Part shown: positions 17,266 to 26,117 of the stretch, one piece after another | Layout: each line of letters starts with the position of its first letter | How positions within the stretch are numbered: the first letter of the stretch is position 1 | Assembly: GCA_965243255.1 (NCBI GenBank) | Contig: CBDEUH010000004.1 | Location: forward strand, 558,001-622,000 | Reading direction: 5' to 3' | Length of the DNA stretch: 64,000 nt | Origin: Bin87 sp965243255 | GTDB taxonomy: Bacteria; Chloroflexota; Dehalococcoidia; Lucifugimonadales; UBA3495 | Notes under the pieces: model-generated | What the model saw: the letters and a program-made list of their open reading frames with translations, nothing else | Told to the model about the DNA's origin: nothing | Databases searched by the model: none | Made by a program: the position numbers and the translations under genes

Positions 17266-17373
17266 GCCCATCTCGCTGGTATGGACGATAATAGGCAGCG
17301 GCGGCGGCTTATGTTACCATCGGCAAGCGACCCGAATATTGGCCGTACCGATTGACCCGAGGAGGTTTTCCCG

Positions 17374-18705
17374 ATGCCTACGAAAGCCGAATTGAAGGAC
17401 CGGGCCTTTGCCGAGATTGACCGTCGCGCCGATGAGTTGGTGCGGCTGTCTCAGCACATCCTGGCGAATCCGGAGCCGGGGTTTCGTGAGTTCAAAACCG
17501 CCGCGCTGGTGGGCGATCGGTTCGGCGAGATGGGCGTGCCTTTCCGCAGCGGTCTGGGCATGACCGGACTGCGGGGCGAGATTATCGGCGGCAGCGAGGG
17601 GCCGACCATGGCCATCATGGGCGAGCTGGACAGCCTGATCGTACACGAACATCCCCACGTCAATCCCGAGACCGGTGCGGCCCACGCCTGTGGGCATCAC
17701 TGCCAGATTGCGATGATGCTCGGCTCAACCATGGCGTTGATGCAGGCGGACGTGCTGCCCCACCTGAGCGGACGCATCGTGCCCATGGCGGTGCCGGCGG
17801 AAGAGTACATCGAGATTGAGTACCGGGACCAACTGCGTCGGCAGGGCAAAATTGAATTTCTGGGCGGCAAGCCGGAATTCATCCGCCTGGGCGAGTTTGA
17901 CGACGTGCACCTGGCGATGATGATGCACACCACTAGCACGCCCATCGAAAAGCAGATGGCAACCACGGGAACCAACAACGGCACGGTTGCGAAAAAAATA
18001 CAGTTCGTGGGCAAAGGCGCCCACGCCGGCGGGTCGCCGCACCTGGGCATCAACGCGCTGAACGCGGCCACGCTGGCGATGTCGGCCATCCACTTCAATC
18101 GGGAAACCTTCCTTGACACCGACACCGTGCGAGTGCATCCGATAATCACCAAGGGCGGCGAGGCGGTGTCGGCGGTGCCGGCGGACGTGCGCATGGAGAC
18201 CTTTGTGCGCGGCAAGACGCTGGACGCCATCATGGATGCCAACCGCAAGGTTGACCGGGCGCTGCGGGCTGGAGCCATGGCCGTGGGCGCGACGGTGAAC
18301 ATCCAGACGATTCCCGGCTATCTGCCCATGCTGCAGGATGCGCGAATGCAGGAGATTTTCCGCGGCAATGCCGAGACGCTGGTGGGCGCGGACAACGTGG
18401 GCTGGAACCCCCACCGCACCGGCAGCACCGACATGGGAGACGTGAGCGCGCTGATGCCCGTACTGCATCCCTACGTGGGCGGCGCGACGGGCATCGGGCA
18501 CGGCGCAGACTACGTAATCCAGGACTACCAGTTGGCGGTGATCACCGGAGCCAAGGCGATGACGGCTACGGTGATCGACCTGATGGCAGAAGGGGCCGAG
18601 GAAGCGAACCGGGTGGTGGCCAATCATCGGGCGCAGATGACATCTCGCGAGTACGTGAACTTCATGCGGACGTTGGCGGCTGAGGAATCATACACGGAAG
18701 GGTGA
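17374..18705 (+). CDS. M20-family amidohydrolase/peptidase, first of a tandem pair
   Basis: A 443-residue M20D-type metal-dependent hydrolase. The metal site is visible as GELDSLI followed by AHACGHHCQIAMMLG, and the dimerisation lid region contains GKGAHAGGSPHLGINALNAA. Members cleave amide bonds of acyl-amino acids or small peptides; the substrate is unknown here. GAGGAGG lies about 9 nt before ATG 17374. The next gene is a clear paralogue (same motifs and length) starting 7 nt after this stop, so this is a tandem duplication kept as an operon. The retention of two copies suggests different substrate ranges or a heteromer. Confidence 0.88.
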   Translation: MPTKAELKDRAFAEIDRRADELVRLSQHILANPEPGFREFKTAALVGDRFGEMGVPFRSGLGMTGLRGEIIGGSEGPTMAIMGELDSLIVHEHPHVNPETGAAHACGHHCQIAMMLGSTMALMQADVLPHLSGRIVPMAVPAEEYIEIEYRDQLRRQGKIEFLGGKPEFIRLGEFDDVHLAMMMHTTSTPIEKQMATTGTNNGTVAKKIQFVGKGAHAGGSPHLGINALNAATLAMSAIHFNRETFLDTDTVRVHPIITKGGEAVSAVPADVRMETFVRGKTLDAIMDANRKVDRALRAGAMAVGATVNIQTIPGYLPMLQDARMQEIFRGNAETLVGADNVGWNPHRTGSTDMGDVSALMPVLHPYVGGATGIGHGADYVIQDYQLAVITGAKAMTATVIDLMAEGAEEANRVVANHRAQMTSREYVNFMRTLAAEESYTEG

Positions 18706-18712
18706 CGGGTTG

Positions 18713-20059
18713 ATGGCGACGATTGACGAATTGAAGCGGGCGGCGTGCGCGGCCATTGACCGGCACAGCGAAGAGCTCATCGCGGTGTCCAAGGACATTT
18801 TGGAGCATCCGGAGCCGGGGTACAGCGAGTATCGGACGGCCCGGGTGGTGGCGGAACAGTTCGCCAAGATGGGGATAAAGTTTCGGGCCGGGCTGGCCCT
18901 TACCGGACTGAAAGGCGAGGTCAGCGGCGGCAAGGGTAGTGGCCCGCGGGTTGCCATCATCGGCGAGCTGGACAGCCTGATTGTGGAAGGCCACCCCCAC
19001 GCCGATGGAGAAACCAAGGCCGCCCACGCCTGCGGGCATAATTGCCAGATTGGGATGATGCTGGGCGCCGTAAGGGGATTGATGCAGCCCGAAGTGCTGT
19101 CGGAATTGAGCGGCGAGATTGTGCCTTTCGCCGTGCCGGCCGAAGAGTTCATCGAAGTAGCCCGTCGCCTGGACCTGCGGGAATCGGGCAAGATCGAGTT
19201 TATGGGCGGCAAGCAGGAGCTCATCAAGCTGGGCGAATTTGACGACGTTGACATTGCCATGATGTGCCACACGGCCAGCGACATGGGCGGGCATTCTTTC
19301 GCAATGGGAGGCACCAGCAACGGGCACCTGGTGAAATACGTGCGGTTCACCGGCCGGGGGGCCCACGCCGGCAGCGCGCCGCACCTGGGCGTCAACGCGC
19401 TGAACGCGGCCACTTTTGCGCTGCAGGCCATCAACTCCAACCGTGAGATTTTCCGGGACCAGGATACCGTGCGCATCCATGGGATCATGACGAAAGGCGG
19501 CGAAGCGGTCAGCGCAGTGCCGGCCGACGTGCGGCTGGAGTGGCGGGTTCGGTCGGGCAGCCCGGACGCAGTGGTGCGCAACTCGGACATCGTTGATCGC
19601 TGTTTCCGGGCCGGCGCATTGGCCGTGGGGGCGTCGGTGTCTATCACCAACATTCCAGGGTACCTGCCCATGCGACACGACCAGGGCCTGATGGAGCTTT
19701 TCCGCAAGAATGCTGGTGGCCTGTTGAACGAGAACAAGGTTCTGGTGATGCCGCCGTCGCGCAATCGAGGCGGCTCCACCGACATGGGCGACCTGAGCCA
19801 GATCCTGCCGTCGATTCACCCGTACACCGCCGGGGCGCAGGGAGCCGGGCACAGTTCCGAGTACGTGATTTATAACTATCAGCAGGCGGTGGTGAATCCG
19901 GCGAAAGTCATGGCGATGTCGGTGATTGACCTGCTGGCGAATAACGCGGTGAAAGCGCGGGAAGTCACGTCGTCTTTCCGCCCGGCAATGACCCGGCTGG
20001 CCTACCTGAACTTCCAGCGACAACGGGCGGAAGTGCTGGAGTACGACGGCGGCTCATAG
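18713..20059 (+). CDS. M20-family amidohydrolase/peptidase, second of a tandem pair
   Basis: A 448-residue paralogue of the preceding gene, with the same blocks: GELDSLIVEGHPHADGET, AHACGHNCQIGMMLG, GRGAHAGSAPHLGVNALNAATFA and GSTDMGDLSQILPSIHPYTAG. The metal-ligand motif differs by one residue from its neighbour (GHN versus GHH). I chose ATG 18713 over the preceding TTG. GGAAGGG at the end of the upstream gene serves as ribosome-binding site. The gene ends adjacent to the convergent polyprenol/phytol kinase-like gene, which stops at 20054. It is probably cytoplasmic, as no signal peptide is seen. Confidence 0.88.
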   Translation: MATIDELKRAACAAIDRHSEELIAVSKDILEHPEPGYSEYRTARVVAEQFAKMGIKFRAGLALTGLKGEVSGGKGSGPRVAIIGELDSLIVEGHPHADGETKAAHACGHNCQIGMMLGAVRGLMQPEVLSELSGEIVPFAVPAEEFIEVARRLDLRESGKIEFMGGKQELIKLGEFDDVDIAMMCHTASDMGGHSFAMGGTSNGHLVKYVRFTGRGAHAGSAPHLGVNALNAATFALQAINSNREIFRDQDTVRIHGIMTKGGEAVSAVPADVRLEWRVRSGSPDAVVRNSDIVDRCFRAGALAVGASVSITNIPGYLPMRHDQGLMELFRKNAGGLLNENKVLVMPPSRNRGGSTDMGDLSQILPSIHPYTAGAQGAGHSSEYVIYNYQQAVVNPAKVMAMSVIDLLANNAVKAREVTSSFRPAMTRLAYLNFQRQRAEVLEYDGGS

Positions 20060-20665
20060 CCCCAGGCTTATCGCCAGGGTCATGACGGCACCGGCGATCA
20101 GGGGCACGGTGAGGTTGTCGTCCACCGGCAGGGGCGACAGTTCAACCAGCGCAGCCACTACTGCGGCGATGACCACCGCCCATGACCATTCTCCGGGGCC
20201 CAGACCGCACAGAACCGCCCACGCTGCCAGCGCGGCCGCAACGAAACCCACGCCGCCGCCGGGCGATTTGTCCCAGAATCGAGGGCCAGGCGTGCGTGCG
20301 CCGACCAACGCTGCCGCCGGGTCTCCTACCGCCACAAACAGCAGCACCGGCAGCGCGACTTCGGGGCCGTAGAAGTAGAAGCTGAAAAAGGCGGCAATCA
20401 GGAACCAGGTGGCTCCCGATATTTGGGAATCTTCAGATTGCTTCAGGATGGGGGCGAACACCAGCATAAAGAGGCGGTTGAAGACGCCGACGCGGAATCG
20501 GCTGGCCTCCATGGCCAGCGCCAGCAACGCTCCGCCGCCGATGAGCAGCATATAGACGTGCTGCGGGATAGCCAGGGACAGCAGGGTCGTTCCGCTGGCC
20601 GCCATCAGGTGGAATATGCGCCGCCCAACCGGCGGCTGCGGAGGCACACGCGAAGGCTGGCCCAT
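20054..20665 (-). CDS. Phytol/dolichol kinase-like integral membrane protein
   Basis: A 203-residue membrane protein with about six hydrophobic segments (for example MLLIGGGALLALAM, FLIAAFFSFYFY, LPVLLFVAVG, FVAAALAAWAVL, VVIAAVVAALVEL). The signature GDPAAALVGARTPGPRFWDKSPGGGVGF matches the CTP-dependent polyprenol/phytol/dolichol kinase and cytidylyltransferase-like group. It probably phosphorylates an isoprenoid alcohol at the membrane; the substrate is not known. The start Met at 20665 lies 5 nt after the stop of the upstream lipoprotein gene. It is last in a three-gene minus-strand operon behind a cysteine desulfurase and a lipoprotein. Confidence 0.75.
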   Translation of the reverse strand: MGQPSRVPPQPPVGRRIFHLMAASGTTLLSLAIPQHVYMLLIGGGALLALAMEASRFRVGVFNRLFMLVFAPILKQSEDSQISGATWFLIAAFFSFYFYGPEVALPVLLFVAVGDPAAALVGARTPGPRFWDKSPGGGVGFVAAALAAWAVLCGLGPGEWSWAVVIAAVVAALVELSPLPVDDNLTVPLIAGAVMTLAISLGL

Positions 20666-20670
20666 TGACG

Positions 20671-21318
20671 TTAGAAGTCGATGGTAACGGTGTCGCCGGA
20701 GGCCCAGCGGAAGGAGCGGAACTCGGTATTCTTGGGAACCTCGAAGACCAGCCATCCGTCAAGGCCGGTTCCGTTTGGGAGCTCCTGAGCACGCTCTACC
20801 AGTTCAACCTGTCCATCGGGTTGGGTTTCCTCATAGACGGGATTCCAGAGGAACTTGACGCAGGCGGTGTGGTCATCCGGGATGACGGGAACGTTGCAGC
20901 GGTCGTCAGCGCTCTCCGGTACGCCGGCGTCCTGCGCCCTTTCGGACACGTCGATGGGGTAGTAGCGGCCCTGGAGAAAATCGCGCAGTTGTGCGGCATC
21001 CCGGTCGATGCTGACGATAGCCCGTGTGGCGGTGTGATTTTCCACCTTGACCCGCAGCAGGATGAGCTCGTTGTCGCTGGAATCTGGAACTATACGGTAG
21101 AAGTCCTCATCAGTGACACCCTGGCGTGGGGCGCGGGTTGAGGTGGTCCAGCGCAGTTCGTCGGTGCGTTCCAGGTCGGCAACGCTGACGTGAAGGATAC
21201 GGCCCTTGTAGTATTTACCGATGTTGGGTGACTGGGAAGAGCAGGCCAGAGCGACGATGGCGAGGAAGATAGCCAAAAGGGCGAGGGTGAGCGCAATGGA
21301 GGGAGAACGTTTAATCAT
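20671..21318 (-). CDS. Putative secreted lipoprotein
   Basis: A 215-residue protein with a classic lipoprotein signal peptide: basic start MIKRS, hydrophobic core LALLAIFLAIVALA, then the lipobox Cys at about residue 26 in ALAC. The mature part is strand-rich with a segment resembling DUF4352-like immunoglobulin folds (LILLRVKVENHTATRAIVSIDRDAAQLRDF) and ends in GWLVFEVPKNTEFRSFRWASGDTVTIDF. It is anchored outside the cytoplasmic membrane; its function is unknown. ATG 21318 overlaps the last codons of the cysteine desulfurase gene (its stop is at 21311-21313), so translation is coupled. Two Cys near residue 145-155 could form a disulfide. Confidence 0.78.
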   Translation of the reverse strand: MIKRSPSIALTLALLAIFLAIVALACSSQSPNIGKYYKGRILHVSVADLERTDELRWTTSTRAPRQGVTDEDFYRIVPDSSDNELILLRVKVENHTATRAIVSIDRDAAQLRDFLQGRYYPIDVSERAQDAGVPESADDRCNVPVIPDDHTACVKFLWNPVYEETQPDGQVELVERAQELPNGTGLDGWLVFEVPKNTEFRSFRWASGDTVTIDF

Positions 21319-22507
21319 TTGCCGCCCCTGCGAGCGTAGGTAGTTGGCGGAGTTCGCCAATCAGGGTTGTCAAAACGGAGAGCAGCCGGTCAACCTCGGC
21401 GTCGGTGTTGTGCTTGCCCAGGGTGATGCGCAGGGAGCCTCGAGCCAGGTCTGCCGTTTGGCCCAGGGCCAGCAGGACGTGAGAGGGTTCCAGGGAACCG
21501 CTGCTGCAGGCGCTGCCGCTGCTGGCGGCAATGCCCTGCAAGTCCAGTCCCAGCAGGATGGATTCGCCTTCCACGCCGTTGAAGGAGAAGTTGACGTTGT
21601 TGGGCAGCCGCTGCGTGGGATGGCCGTTGAGGACACAATCCGGTATCCCGTTGGAAATCTCGTCAATAATGCGGTCGCGCAGGCGCTGGCAATGGGCGCT
21701 GACCTGCTCCCGCTGGGCGTCGGCCAGCTGGAGGGCGGTGGCCAGGCCGATGATGCCGGCGACGTTTTCGGTGCCGGAGCGTCGCTCGCGCTCCTGTCCA
21801 CCGCCGGTAATCAGGGGCAGAAAGGGCGCCCCGCGCCGGATAAACAGCGCGCCGACGCCTTTGGGGCCGTAGAATTTGTGCCCGGACAGGCTCATCATAT
21901 CGACGCCCAGGCGGCGGACGTCCAGGTCGAGGAAGCCGGCGGCCTGCACCGCGTCGGTGTGCATCACGATGGTGCGGTTCAGTTCCTGGGCGCGCTGCTT
22001 GACGGCGGCAGAGATATCGGGGATTGGGTTGATAGCGCCAATCTCGTTGTTGGCGTACATTATGGAAACAACGGTGGTCTGGTCGGTGATGGCGTTATAG
22101 ACGCGCTGGGGGTCAACCATGCCGTAGTCGTCCACGGGCAGACAGGTAATTTCCCAGCCCTGGTTTTCCAGCACTTCGCAGGCGTGGAGCACGGCGTGGT
22201 GCTCCGAGGCGGCGGTGATGACGTGGCGTCCGGTTTCCTGCAACGCTTCAGCAGCGCCGCGAATGGCGGCGTTGTCGGACTCGGTGCCGCCGCTGGTGAA
22301 CACTATCTCCCGGTTGCGGCAGTTGAGCACGGCGGCGACACGCTCGCGGGCGGCGTCCAGTGCGTAGCGCGCTTCCTGGCCGACGGTATGGACGCTGGAG
22401 GCGTTGCCGTAAAGCCGAGTGAAGTAAGGCAGCATCGCTTCCAGCACCTGCTGGTCCATGGGCGTGGTGCCGGCGTGGTCAAAGTAGATGTGGTTCTGCG
22501 TGGTCAT
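21311..22507 (-). CDS. Cysteine desulfurase (NifS/IscS type)
   Basis: A 398-residue PLP enzyme that converts cysteine to alanine and enzyme-bound persulfide, supplying sulfur for Fe-S clusters or thiolated tRNA. It shows FDHAGTTPMDQQVLEAM, SGGTESDNAAIRG, the PLP lysine in SLSGHKFYGPKG and the persulfide cysteine in SSGSACSSGSLEPSHVL, typical of group I enzymes. Start M at 22507 (MTTQNHIYFD) is preferred over one four codons upstream. No scaffold (IscU) or MnmA gene is adjacent; instead a lipoprotein and a membrane kinase follow in the operon. An extended -10 box lies just upstream. Confidence 0.93.
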   Translation of the reverse strand: MTTQNHIYFDHAGTTPMDQQVLEAMLPYFTRLYGNASSVHTVGQEARYALDAARERVAAVLNCRNREIVFTSGGTESDNAAIRGAAEALQETGRHVITAASEHHAVLHACEVLENQGWEITCLPVDDYGMVDPQRVYNAITDQTTVVSIMYANNEIGAINPIPDISAAVKQRAQELNRTIVMHTDAVQAAGFLDLDVRRLGVDMMSLSGHKFYGPKGVGALFIRRGAPFLPLITGGGQERERRSGTENVAGIIGLATALQLADAQREQVSAHCQRLRDRIIDEISNGIPDCVLNGHPTQRLPNNVNFSFNGVEGESILLGLDLQGIAASSGSACSSGSLEPSHVLLALGQTADLARGSLRITLGKHNTDAEVDRLLSVLTTLIGELRQLPTLAGAAND

Positions 22508-22527
22508 TGCGCAAGCCAACTAGCGAT

Positions 22528-22536
22528 ATTTTAGCA
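22528..22536 (-). promoter_or_regulatory. Extended -10 promoter of the cysteine desulfurase operon
   Basis: On the minus strand TGCTAAAAT (22536-22528) forms an extended -10 box ending about 20 nt before the start codon at 22507. No -35 is evident. Confidence 0.5.
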
Positions 22537-22556
22537 TAGGGCCGCGGTTGCCAGCC

Positions 22557-22585
22557 TTGCTACCCTGACTACCGCCGGCTATATT
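22557..22585 (+). promoter_or_regulatory. Sigma70-type promoter of the hydrolase-VOC-ThDP operon
   Basis: TTGCTA (22557-22562), 17 nt, TATATT (22580-22585). The transcript would start about 28 nt before the hydrolase ATG at 22621, leaving room for the GAGG ribosome-binding site. Confidence 0.6.
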
Positions 22586-22620
22586 GTGGCGCAGTCTTGA
22601 CCAGTCCCGAGGTACATAGA

Positions 22621-23478
22621 ATGGCTCTAGCGGAAATCAACGGTTATCGGATGCACTACGAGGTCTTCGGCGAAGACGACGCGCCGGTCTTGGCGCTGAT
22701 TCATGGAGGTCTTGGTGGCGGCGACGGCAGCCGCGACACCATCAACCAGCAGGCTGCGGCGTTGTCGGCGGAGTACCGCCTTGTATTCTACGACCGCCGG
22801 GCCTGTGGACAGTCGGACGCGCCGCCGGATGGGTACGACATGGCCAACTGTGCCCGTGACTTGAAGGGCCTGCTGGAACAACTGGGCATTGCCAGGGCCC
22901 ACATCCTGGGTTCGTCGGCCGGAGGGCCGATTGCCATGCAGTTCGCCCTGGACTACCCCGATATGACCGATACGCTGATCCTGATCAACACAATGACCTA
23001 TTCACAGGAGGCGCAGCGGGAAGTGCGCCGCCAGGAACTGCGCCGGCTCAAGGAACGCATGGCGTCCGAGGGCCGTTCTGCGGCAGTGGAGCGCAGCTTG
23101 TCCGACCGTTTCCCCCAGATGGCCCAGGACGACCCGGCTCGTTTTGCGCGCATTGTGCAGGAGAACCTGGAGCGCCTGGATGGAATCGCCGCCACCCACC
23201 AGGCATACGTTGACATCGGCGACTCGCTGGAAAGTCGCCTTGGTGAGTTGAAGATGCCGGTGTCAATCGTGCACGGCGACCAGGACAGCCGGATACCCGT
23301 TGAGTGCGGGTACAGCCTGAACGACGGGATTCAACAGGCCGAGCTGTTCGTCATCGCTGGCGCCGAGCACGGACTGATGACCAATGACGCCGCCGAGCGT
23401 ACTCGTAGCGCGATTACAACGTGGCTGCGGAAGGTGCAAGGGGCGAACAAAGCGACAGCGGCGGCCGAAACCGCATAG
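22621..23478 (+). CDS. Alpha/beta hydrolase
   Basis: A 285-residue alpha/beta hydrolase. The oxyanion region is LIHGGLGGGDGS, the nucleophile elbow is GSSAGGP (second Ser), the acid region is HGDQDSRIP, and the catalytic His lies in AGAEHGLMTND. The class covers esterases, haloperoxidase-like and C-C bond hydrolases; the substrate is unknown. ATG 22621 has GAGG upstream and is preferred over an in-frame codon 24 nt earlier. A VOC protein and a benzoylformate-decarboxylase-like enzyme follow on the same strand, so all three may act in one catabolic pathway for an aromatic or branched keto acid. Confidence 0.85.
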   Translation: MALAEINGYRMHYEVFGEDDAPVLALIHGGLGGGDGSRDTINQQAAALSAEYRLVFYDRRACGQSDAPPDGYDMANCARDLKGLLEQLGIARAHILGSSAGGPIAMQFALDYPDMTDTLILINTMTYSQEAQREVRRQELRRLKERMASEGRSAAVERSLSDRFPQMAQDDPARFARIVQENLERLDGIAATHQAYVDIGDSLESRLGELKMPVSIVHGDQDSRIPVECGYSLNDGIQQAELFVIAGAEHGLMTNDAAERTRSAITTWLRKVQGANKATAAAETA

Positions 23479-23502
23479 ACACGAAAGCATGGAGGCAGTT
23501 TA

Positions 23503-23907
23503 ATGTCCACCGTTGGGATTGACCACATCGCGATGCCCACCGCCGACGCGGAGCGGCTGATTGCGTTTTACAAGAAGCTGGGGTTTGACATCAACGACGA
23601 GGAGGCATGGCGGGCCGGCACTGCCAACATCTTCTCCATCCAGGTTGGCGATTCGAAAATCAACGTGCATCCGGAGGGCTACATGGCCAACTTCCGTGGA
23701 CCGACGGCGGTGCCCGGCTGTGCCGACATCTGTTTCGTCTGGGGAGGCACGGTGGAGGAATGCCGCCAGATGCTGGCCGACGCCGGGGTGGATATCGTTA
23801 GTTCCGGCCCACGCAAGGGTGGCCGACAGCGCGGCCTGGCGCCCTCGTACAGCCTCTACGCTCGCGACCCGGACAACAACCTGCTGGAATGGATGACTTA
23901 CGAGTAA
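23503..23907 (+). CDS. VOC/glyoxalase-fold protein
   Basis: A 134-residue single-domain vicinal oxygen chelate protein. Putative metal ligands are His of GIDHIAMP near the N-terminus, and Glu near the C-terminus in RDPDNNLLEWM, typical of glyoxalase/dioxygenase superfamily members. It starts 24 nt after the hydrolase, and the ThDP enzyme starts 27 nt after it, so it is the middle gene of an operon. Enzymatic role (isomerase, dioxygenase, lyase) cannot be fixed from sequence. Length and motifs are complete. Confidence 0.85.
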   Translation: MSTVGIDHIAMPTADAERLIAFYKKLGFDINDEEAWRAGTANIFSIQVGDSKINVHPEGYMANFRGPTAVPGCADICFVWGGTVEECRQMLADAGVDIVSSGPRKGGRQRGLAPSYSLYARDPDNNLLEWMTYE

Positions 23908-23934
23908 TCGACGAAACGAAAAAGGAGCACGATT

Positions 23935-25608
23935 ATGGCGCGGATGCTCGGCAAACACGCATTGGCGGAGATGCTGGTCGCAGAGGGTGTTGAGTACATC
24001 TTCGGCAACCCCGGCACCAGCGAAACCCCCTTCCTGGACGGGCTGCAGGATTACCCCCAGTTGCAGTACGTGCAGGCGCTGCAGGAAGGCACGGCTGTAG
24101 GCATGGCCGACGGGTACGCCCGTGCCACGGGCAAGCCGGCCTTCGCGAACATCCACATCGCCGGCGGGTTGGCCAACGGCATCAGCGGCCTGTACAACGC
24201 CTTCCGGGGCGGCACGCCCCTGGTGCTCACGGCGGGGAACTCGGACACGCGGATGCTGATCAGCGAGCCGGTGCTGTCGGGCGACCTGGTGGAGATGACC
24301 GAGCAGTACACCAAGTGGAGCGTTGAAGTCCGCCACGCCTCGGACATACCGGTGGCCATCCGTCGGGCCTTCAAGGAGGCCAAGACGCCGCCCACCGGCC
24401 CGGTGTTCATATCCTTCCCCTGGGACACCCTTGACGAGGAAATCGACTTTGAGCCTGTGTCGTCGTCGGACGGGTATTTTCGCATCCGGCCCGACGCGGC
24501 GGCGGTGGCGCGGGCTACGGAGCTGCTGGCGACCGCGGAAAACCCCGTCATCGTGGTCGGCGACCGAGTGGCCCAGGCGGACGCAGTGGGGCAGGTGGTG
24601 CGCGTCGCCGAACAGACCGGCGCGCGGGTGCTGGCTACGTCGTATTCGGAGGTCAACTTCCCGACGGCGCATCCCCAGTGGGGCGGTATGCTCAACCTGA
24701 ACAGCGCGGCGACGGCCTGGCAGCTTGAGAAGGCCGACGTCGTGCTAGCGGTGGGCACGGACGTCTTCGCGTCGTTCCTGTACGTTGACGAACCCTTCTT
24801 GCAGCCGGAAACGCGGCTGATTCACCTGGACAGCAACTACTGGGAGATTGAGAAGAGCTATCCCACCGAGGTCGGCATCATGGCCGACCCTGCGGCGGGT
24901 CTGGCCGACCTGGCCGAATCGCTGGACGGCAACATGACCGGCGGCCAGCGGGAAGCGGCAGCGACGCGGGCGGCCACCCTGGCGGCGGCGCGGCAGCGCG
25001 ACAACGAACGCTACCAGGACCGCATCAAGGCAACTTGGGACAATCGTCCGATGCCGGTGGAGCGGATGATGCACGAACTGGCCGCCGCCGTGCCGGCCGA
25101 CACCATCATCGCCGACGAAGCGGTAACGTCGCGGCCGGCGTTGAACCGGGCTTTCGACTTTGAAAAGCCTGGCGACATCTACGGCATCCGGGGCGGCGCG
25201 CTGGGTTGGGCCATGCCGGGCGCGCTGGGCGTCAAGCTGGCCCATCCCGACCGGCCGGTGCTGGCCGTGGTGGGCGACGGCGCTTCGATGTACACGGTGC
25301 AGGCGTTGTGGACGGCCAGCCGCTACAACATCCCGGTGGTGTACGCCATCTGCAACAACCAGGCTTACCGCATCCTCAAGGTGAACATGGAAGTGTACCT
25401 GCGGAATATGCTGAAGGACCGGGAGCGGGACAGCGATTACGTCGGCATGGACTTCGCCAACCGACTGGACCTGGCAATGATGGCCCAGGCCATGGGCGTG
25501 CCCGGCGAGCGCGTAGACGACCCGGCGGAAATCAGGCCGGCCATCCAGCGGGCGTTTGAGAGCGGGAGGCCGGCGCTGCTGGATATAACGATCAGCGGGA
25601 CCCTGTAG
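23935..25608 (+). CDS. ThDP-dependent decarboxylase, benzoylformate decarboxylase-like
   Basis: A 557-residue enzyme of the acetolactate synthase/benzoylformate decarboxylase group. The N-terminal ThDP domain has FGNPGTSETPFLDGL and the activating Glu in ALQEGTAVGMADGYARATG. The C-terminal cofactor motif is GDGASMYTVQALWTASRYNIPVVYAICNN. The middle domain looks like the transhydrogenase-fold domain of the family. It likely decarboxylates a 2-keto acid or makes a C-C ligation; the LutABC and FMN oxidase enzymes elsewhere in the window produce 2-keto acids. AAAGGAG lies before ATG. A second ThDP enzyme at 50380 is only distantly similar, so they are not recent duplicates. Confidence 0.85.
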   Translation: MARMLGKHALAEMLVAEGVEYIFGNPGTSETPFLDGLQDYPQLQYVQALQEGTAVGMADGYARATGKPAFANIHIAGGLANGISGLYNAFRGGTPLVLTAGNSDTRMLISEPVLSGDLVEMTEQYTKWSVEVRHASDIPVAIRRAFKEAKTPPTGPVFISFPWDTLDEEIDFEPVSSSDGYFRIRPDAAAVARATELLATAENPVIVVGDRVAQADAVGQVVRVAEQTGARVLATSYSEVNFPTAHPQWGGMLNLNSAATAWQLEKADVVLAVGTDVFASFLYVDEPFLQPETRLIHLDSNYWEIEKSYPTEVGIMADPAAGLADLAESLDGNMTGGQREAAATRAATLAAARQRDNERYQDRIKATWDNRPMPVERMMHELAAAVPADTIIADEAVTSRPALNRAFDFEKPGDIYGIRGGALGWAMPGALGVKLAHPDRPVLAVVGDGASMYTVQALWTASRYNIPVVYAICNNQAYRILKVNMEVYLRNMLKDRERDSDYVGMDFANRLDLAMMAQAMGVPGERVDDPAEIRPAIQRAFESGRPALLDITISGTL

Positions 25609-25611
25609 GAA

Positions 25612-26091
25612 TCAATCCGGCTGCTCCGCCATGGCCAGCACTTCGGCCCATTCCCCCGGGGTTACGGGCTGGATGGAGAGGCGCTGGCCGCGCTTGGTTA
25701 CCAGCATCTCGGAGAGGGCCGGGTTGGCTTTCAACTCGTTCAGGCTGACGAAGCGGGGGAGACGCCGCTCGGCCTTGATGTCCACCATCATCCAGGTGGG
25801 GTTGGCAGAGTCGGATTTGGGGTCGTAGTAGCGGGAATCGGGGTTCCAGGCCGAGTCGTCGGGGTAGGCTTCGGCGACGATTCGGGCGATGCCGACCACG
25901 CCCGGCGGTTTGGCGTTGCTGTGGTAGAACAGGACGTAGTCGCCGACCTTCATGTCGTCCCGCATGAAGTTGCGGGCCTGGTAGTTGCGGACTCCATCCC
26001 ATTCGGCGGTCTGGTCGTCTTCGGATTCCAGGTTGTCGTAGGAATACGAAGAGGGTTCGGACTTGAAGAGCCAGTAGCGTGGTTCGGGCAT
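25612..26091 (-). CDS. EVE-domain protein
   Basis: A 159-residue EVE (PUA-like) domain protein. The characteristic YWLFKSEPSSYSYDNL at the start, TAEWDGVRNYQARNFMRDDMKVGDYVLFYHSN in the middle and GVVGIARIVAEAYPDDSAW after it are all present. EVE domains are read as binders of modified bases in DNA or RNA and occur both as housekeeping proteins and in defence contexts. It follows the P-II gene by 26 nt on the minus strand and is complete. Its closeness to a P-II gene is probably positional only. It ends 3 nt from the convergent ThDP gene. Confidence 0.9.
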   Translation of the reverse strand: MPEPRYWLFKSEPSSYSYDNLESEDDQTAEWDGVRNYQARNFMRDDMKVGDYVLFYHSNAKPPGVVGIARIVAEAYPDDSAWNPDSRYYDPKSDSANPTWMMVDIKAERRLPRFVSLNELKANPALSEMLVTKRGQRLSIQPVTPGEWAEVLAMAEQPD

Positions 26092-26117
26092 TTGCTCAGC
26101 TCCAACAACGATGCAGA

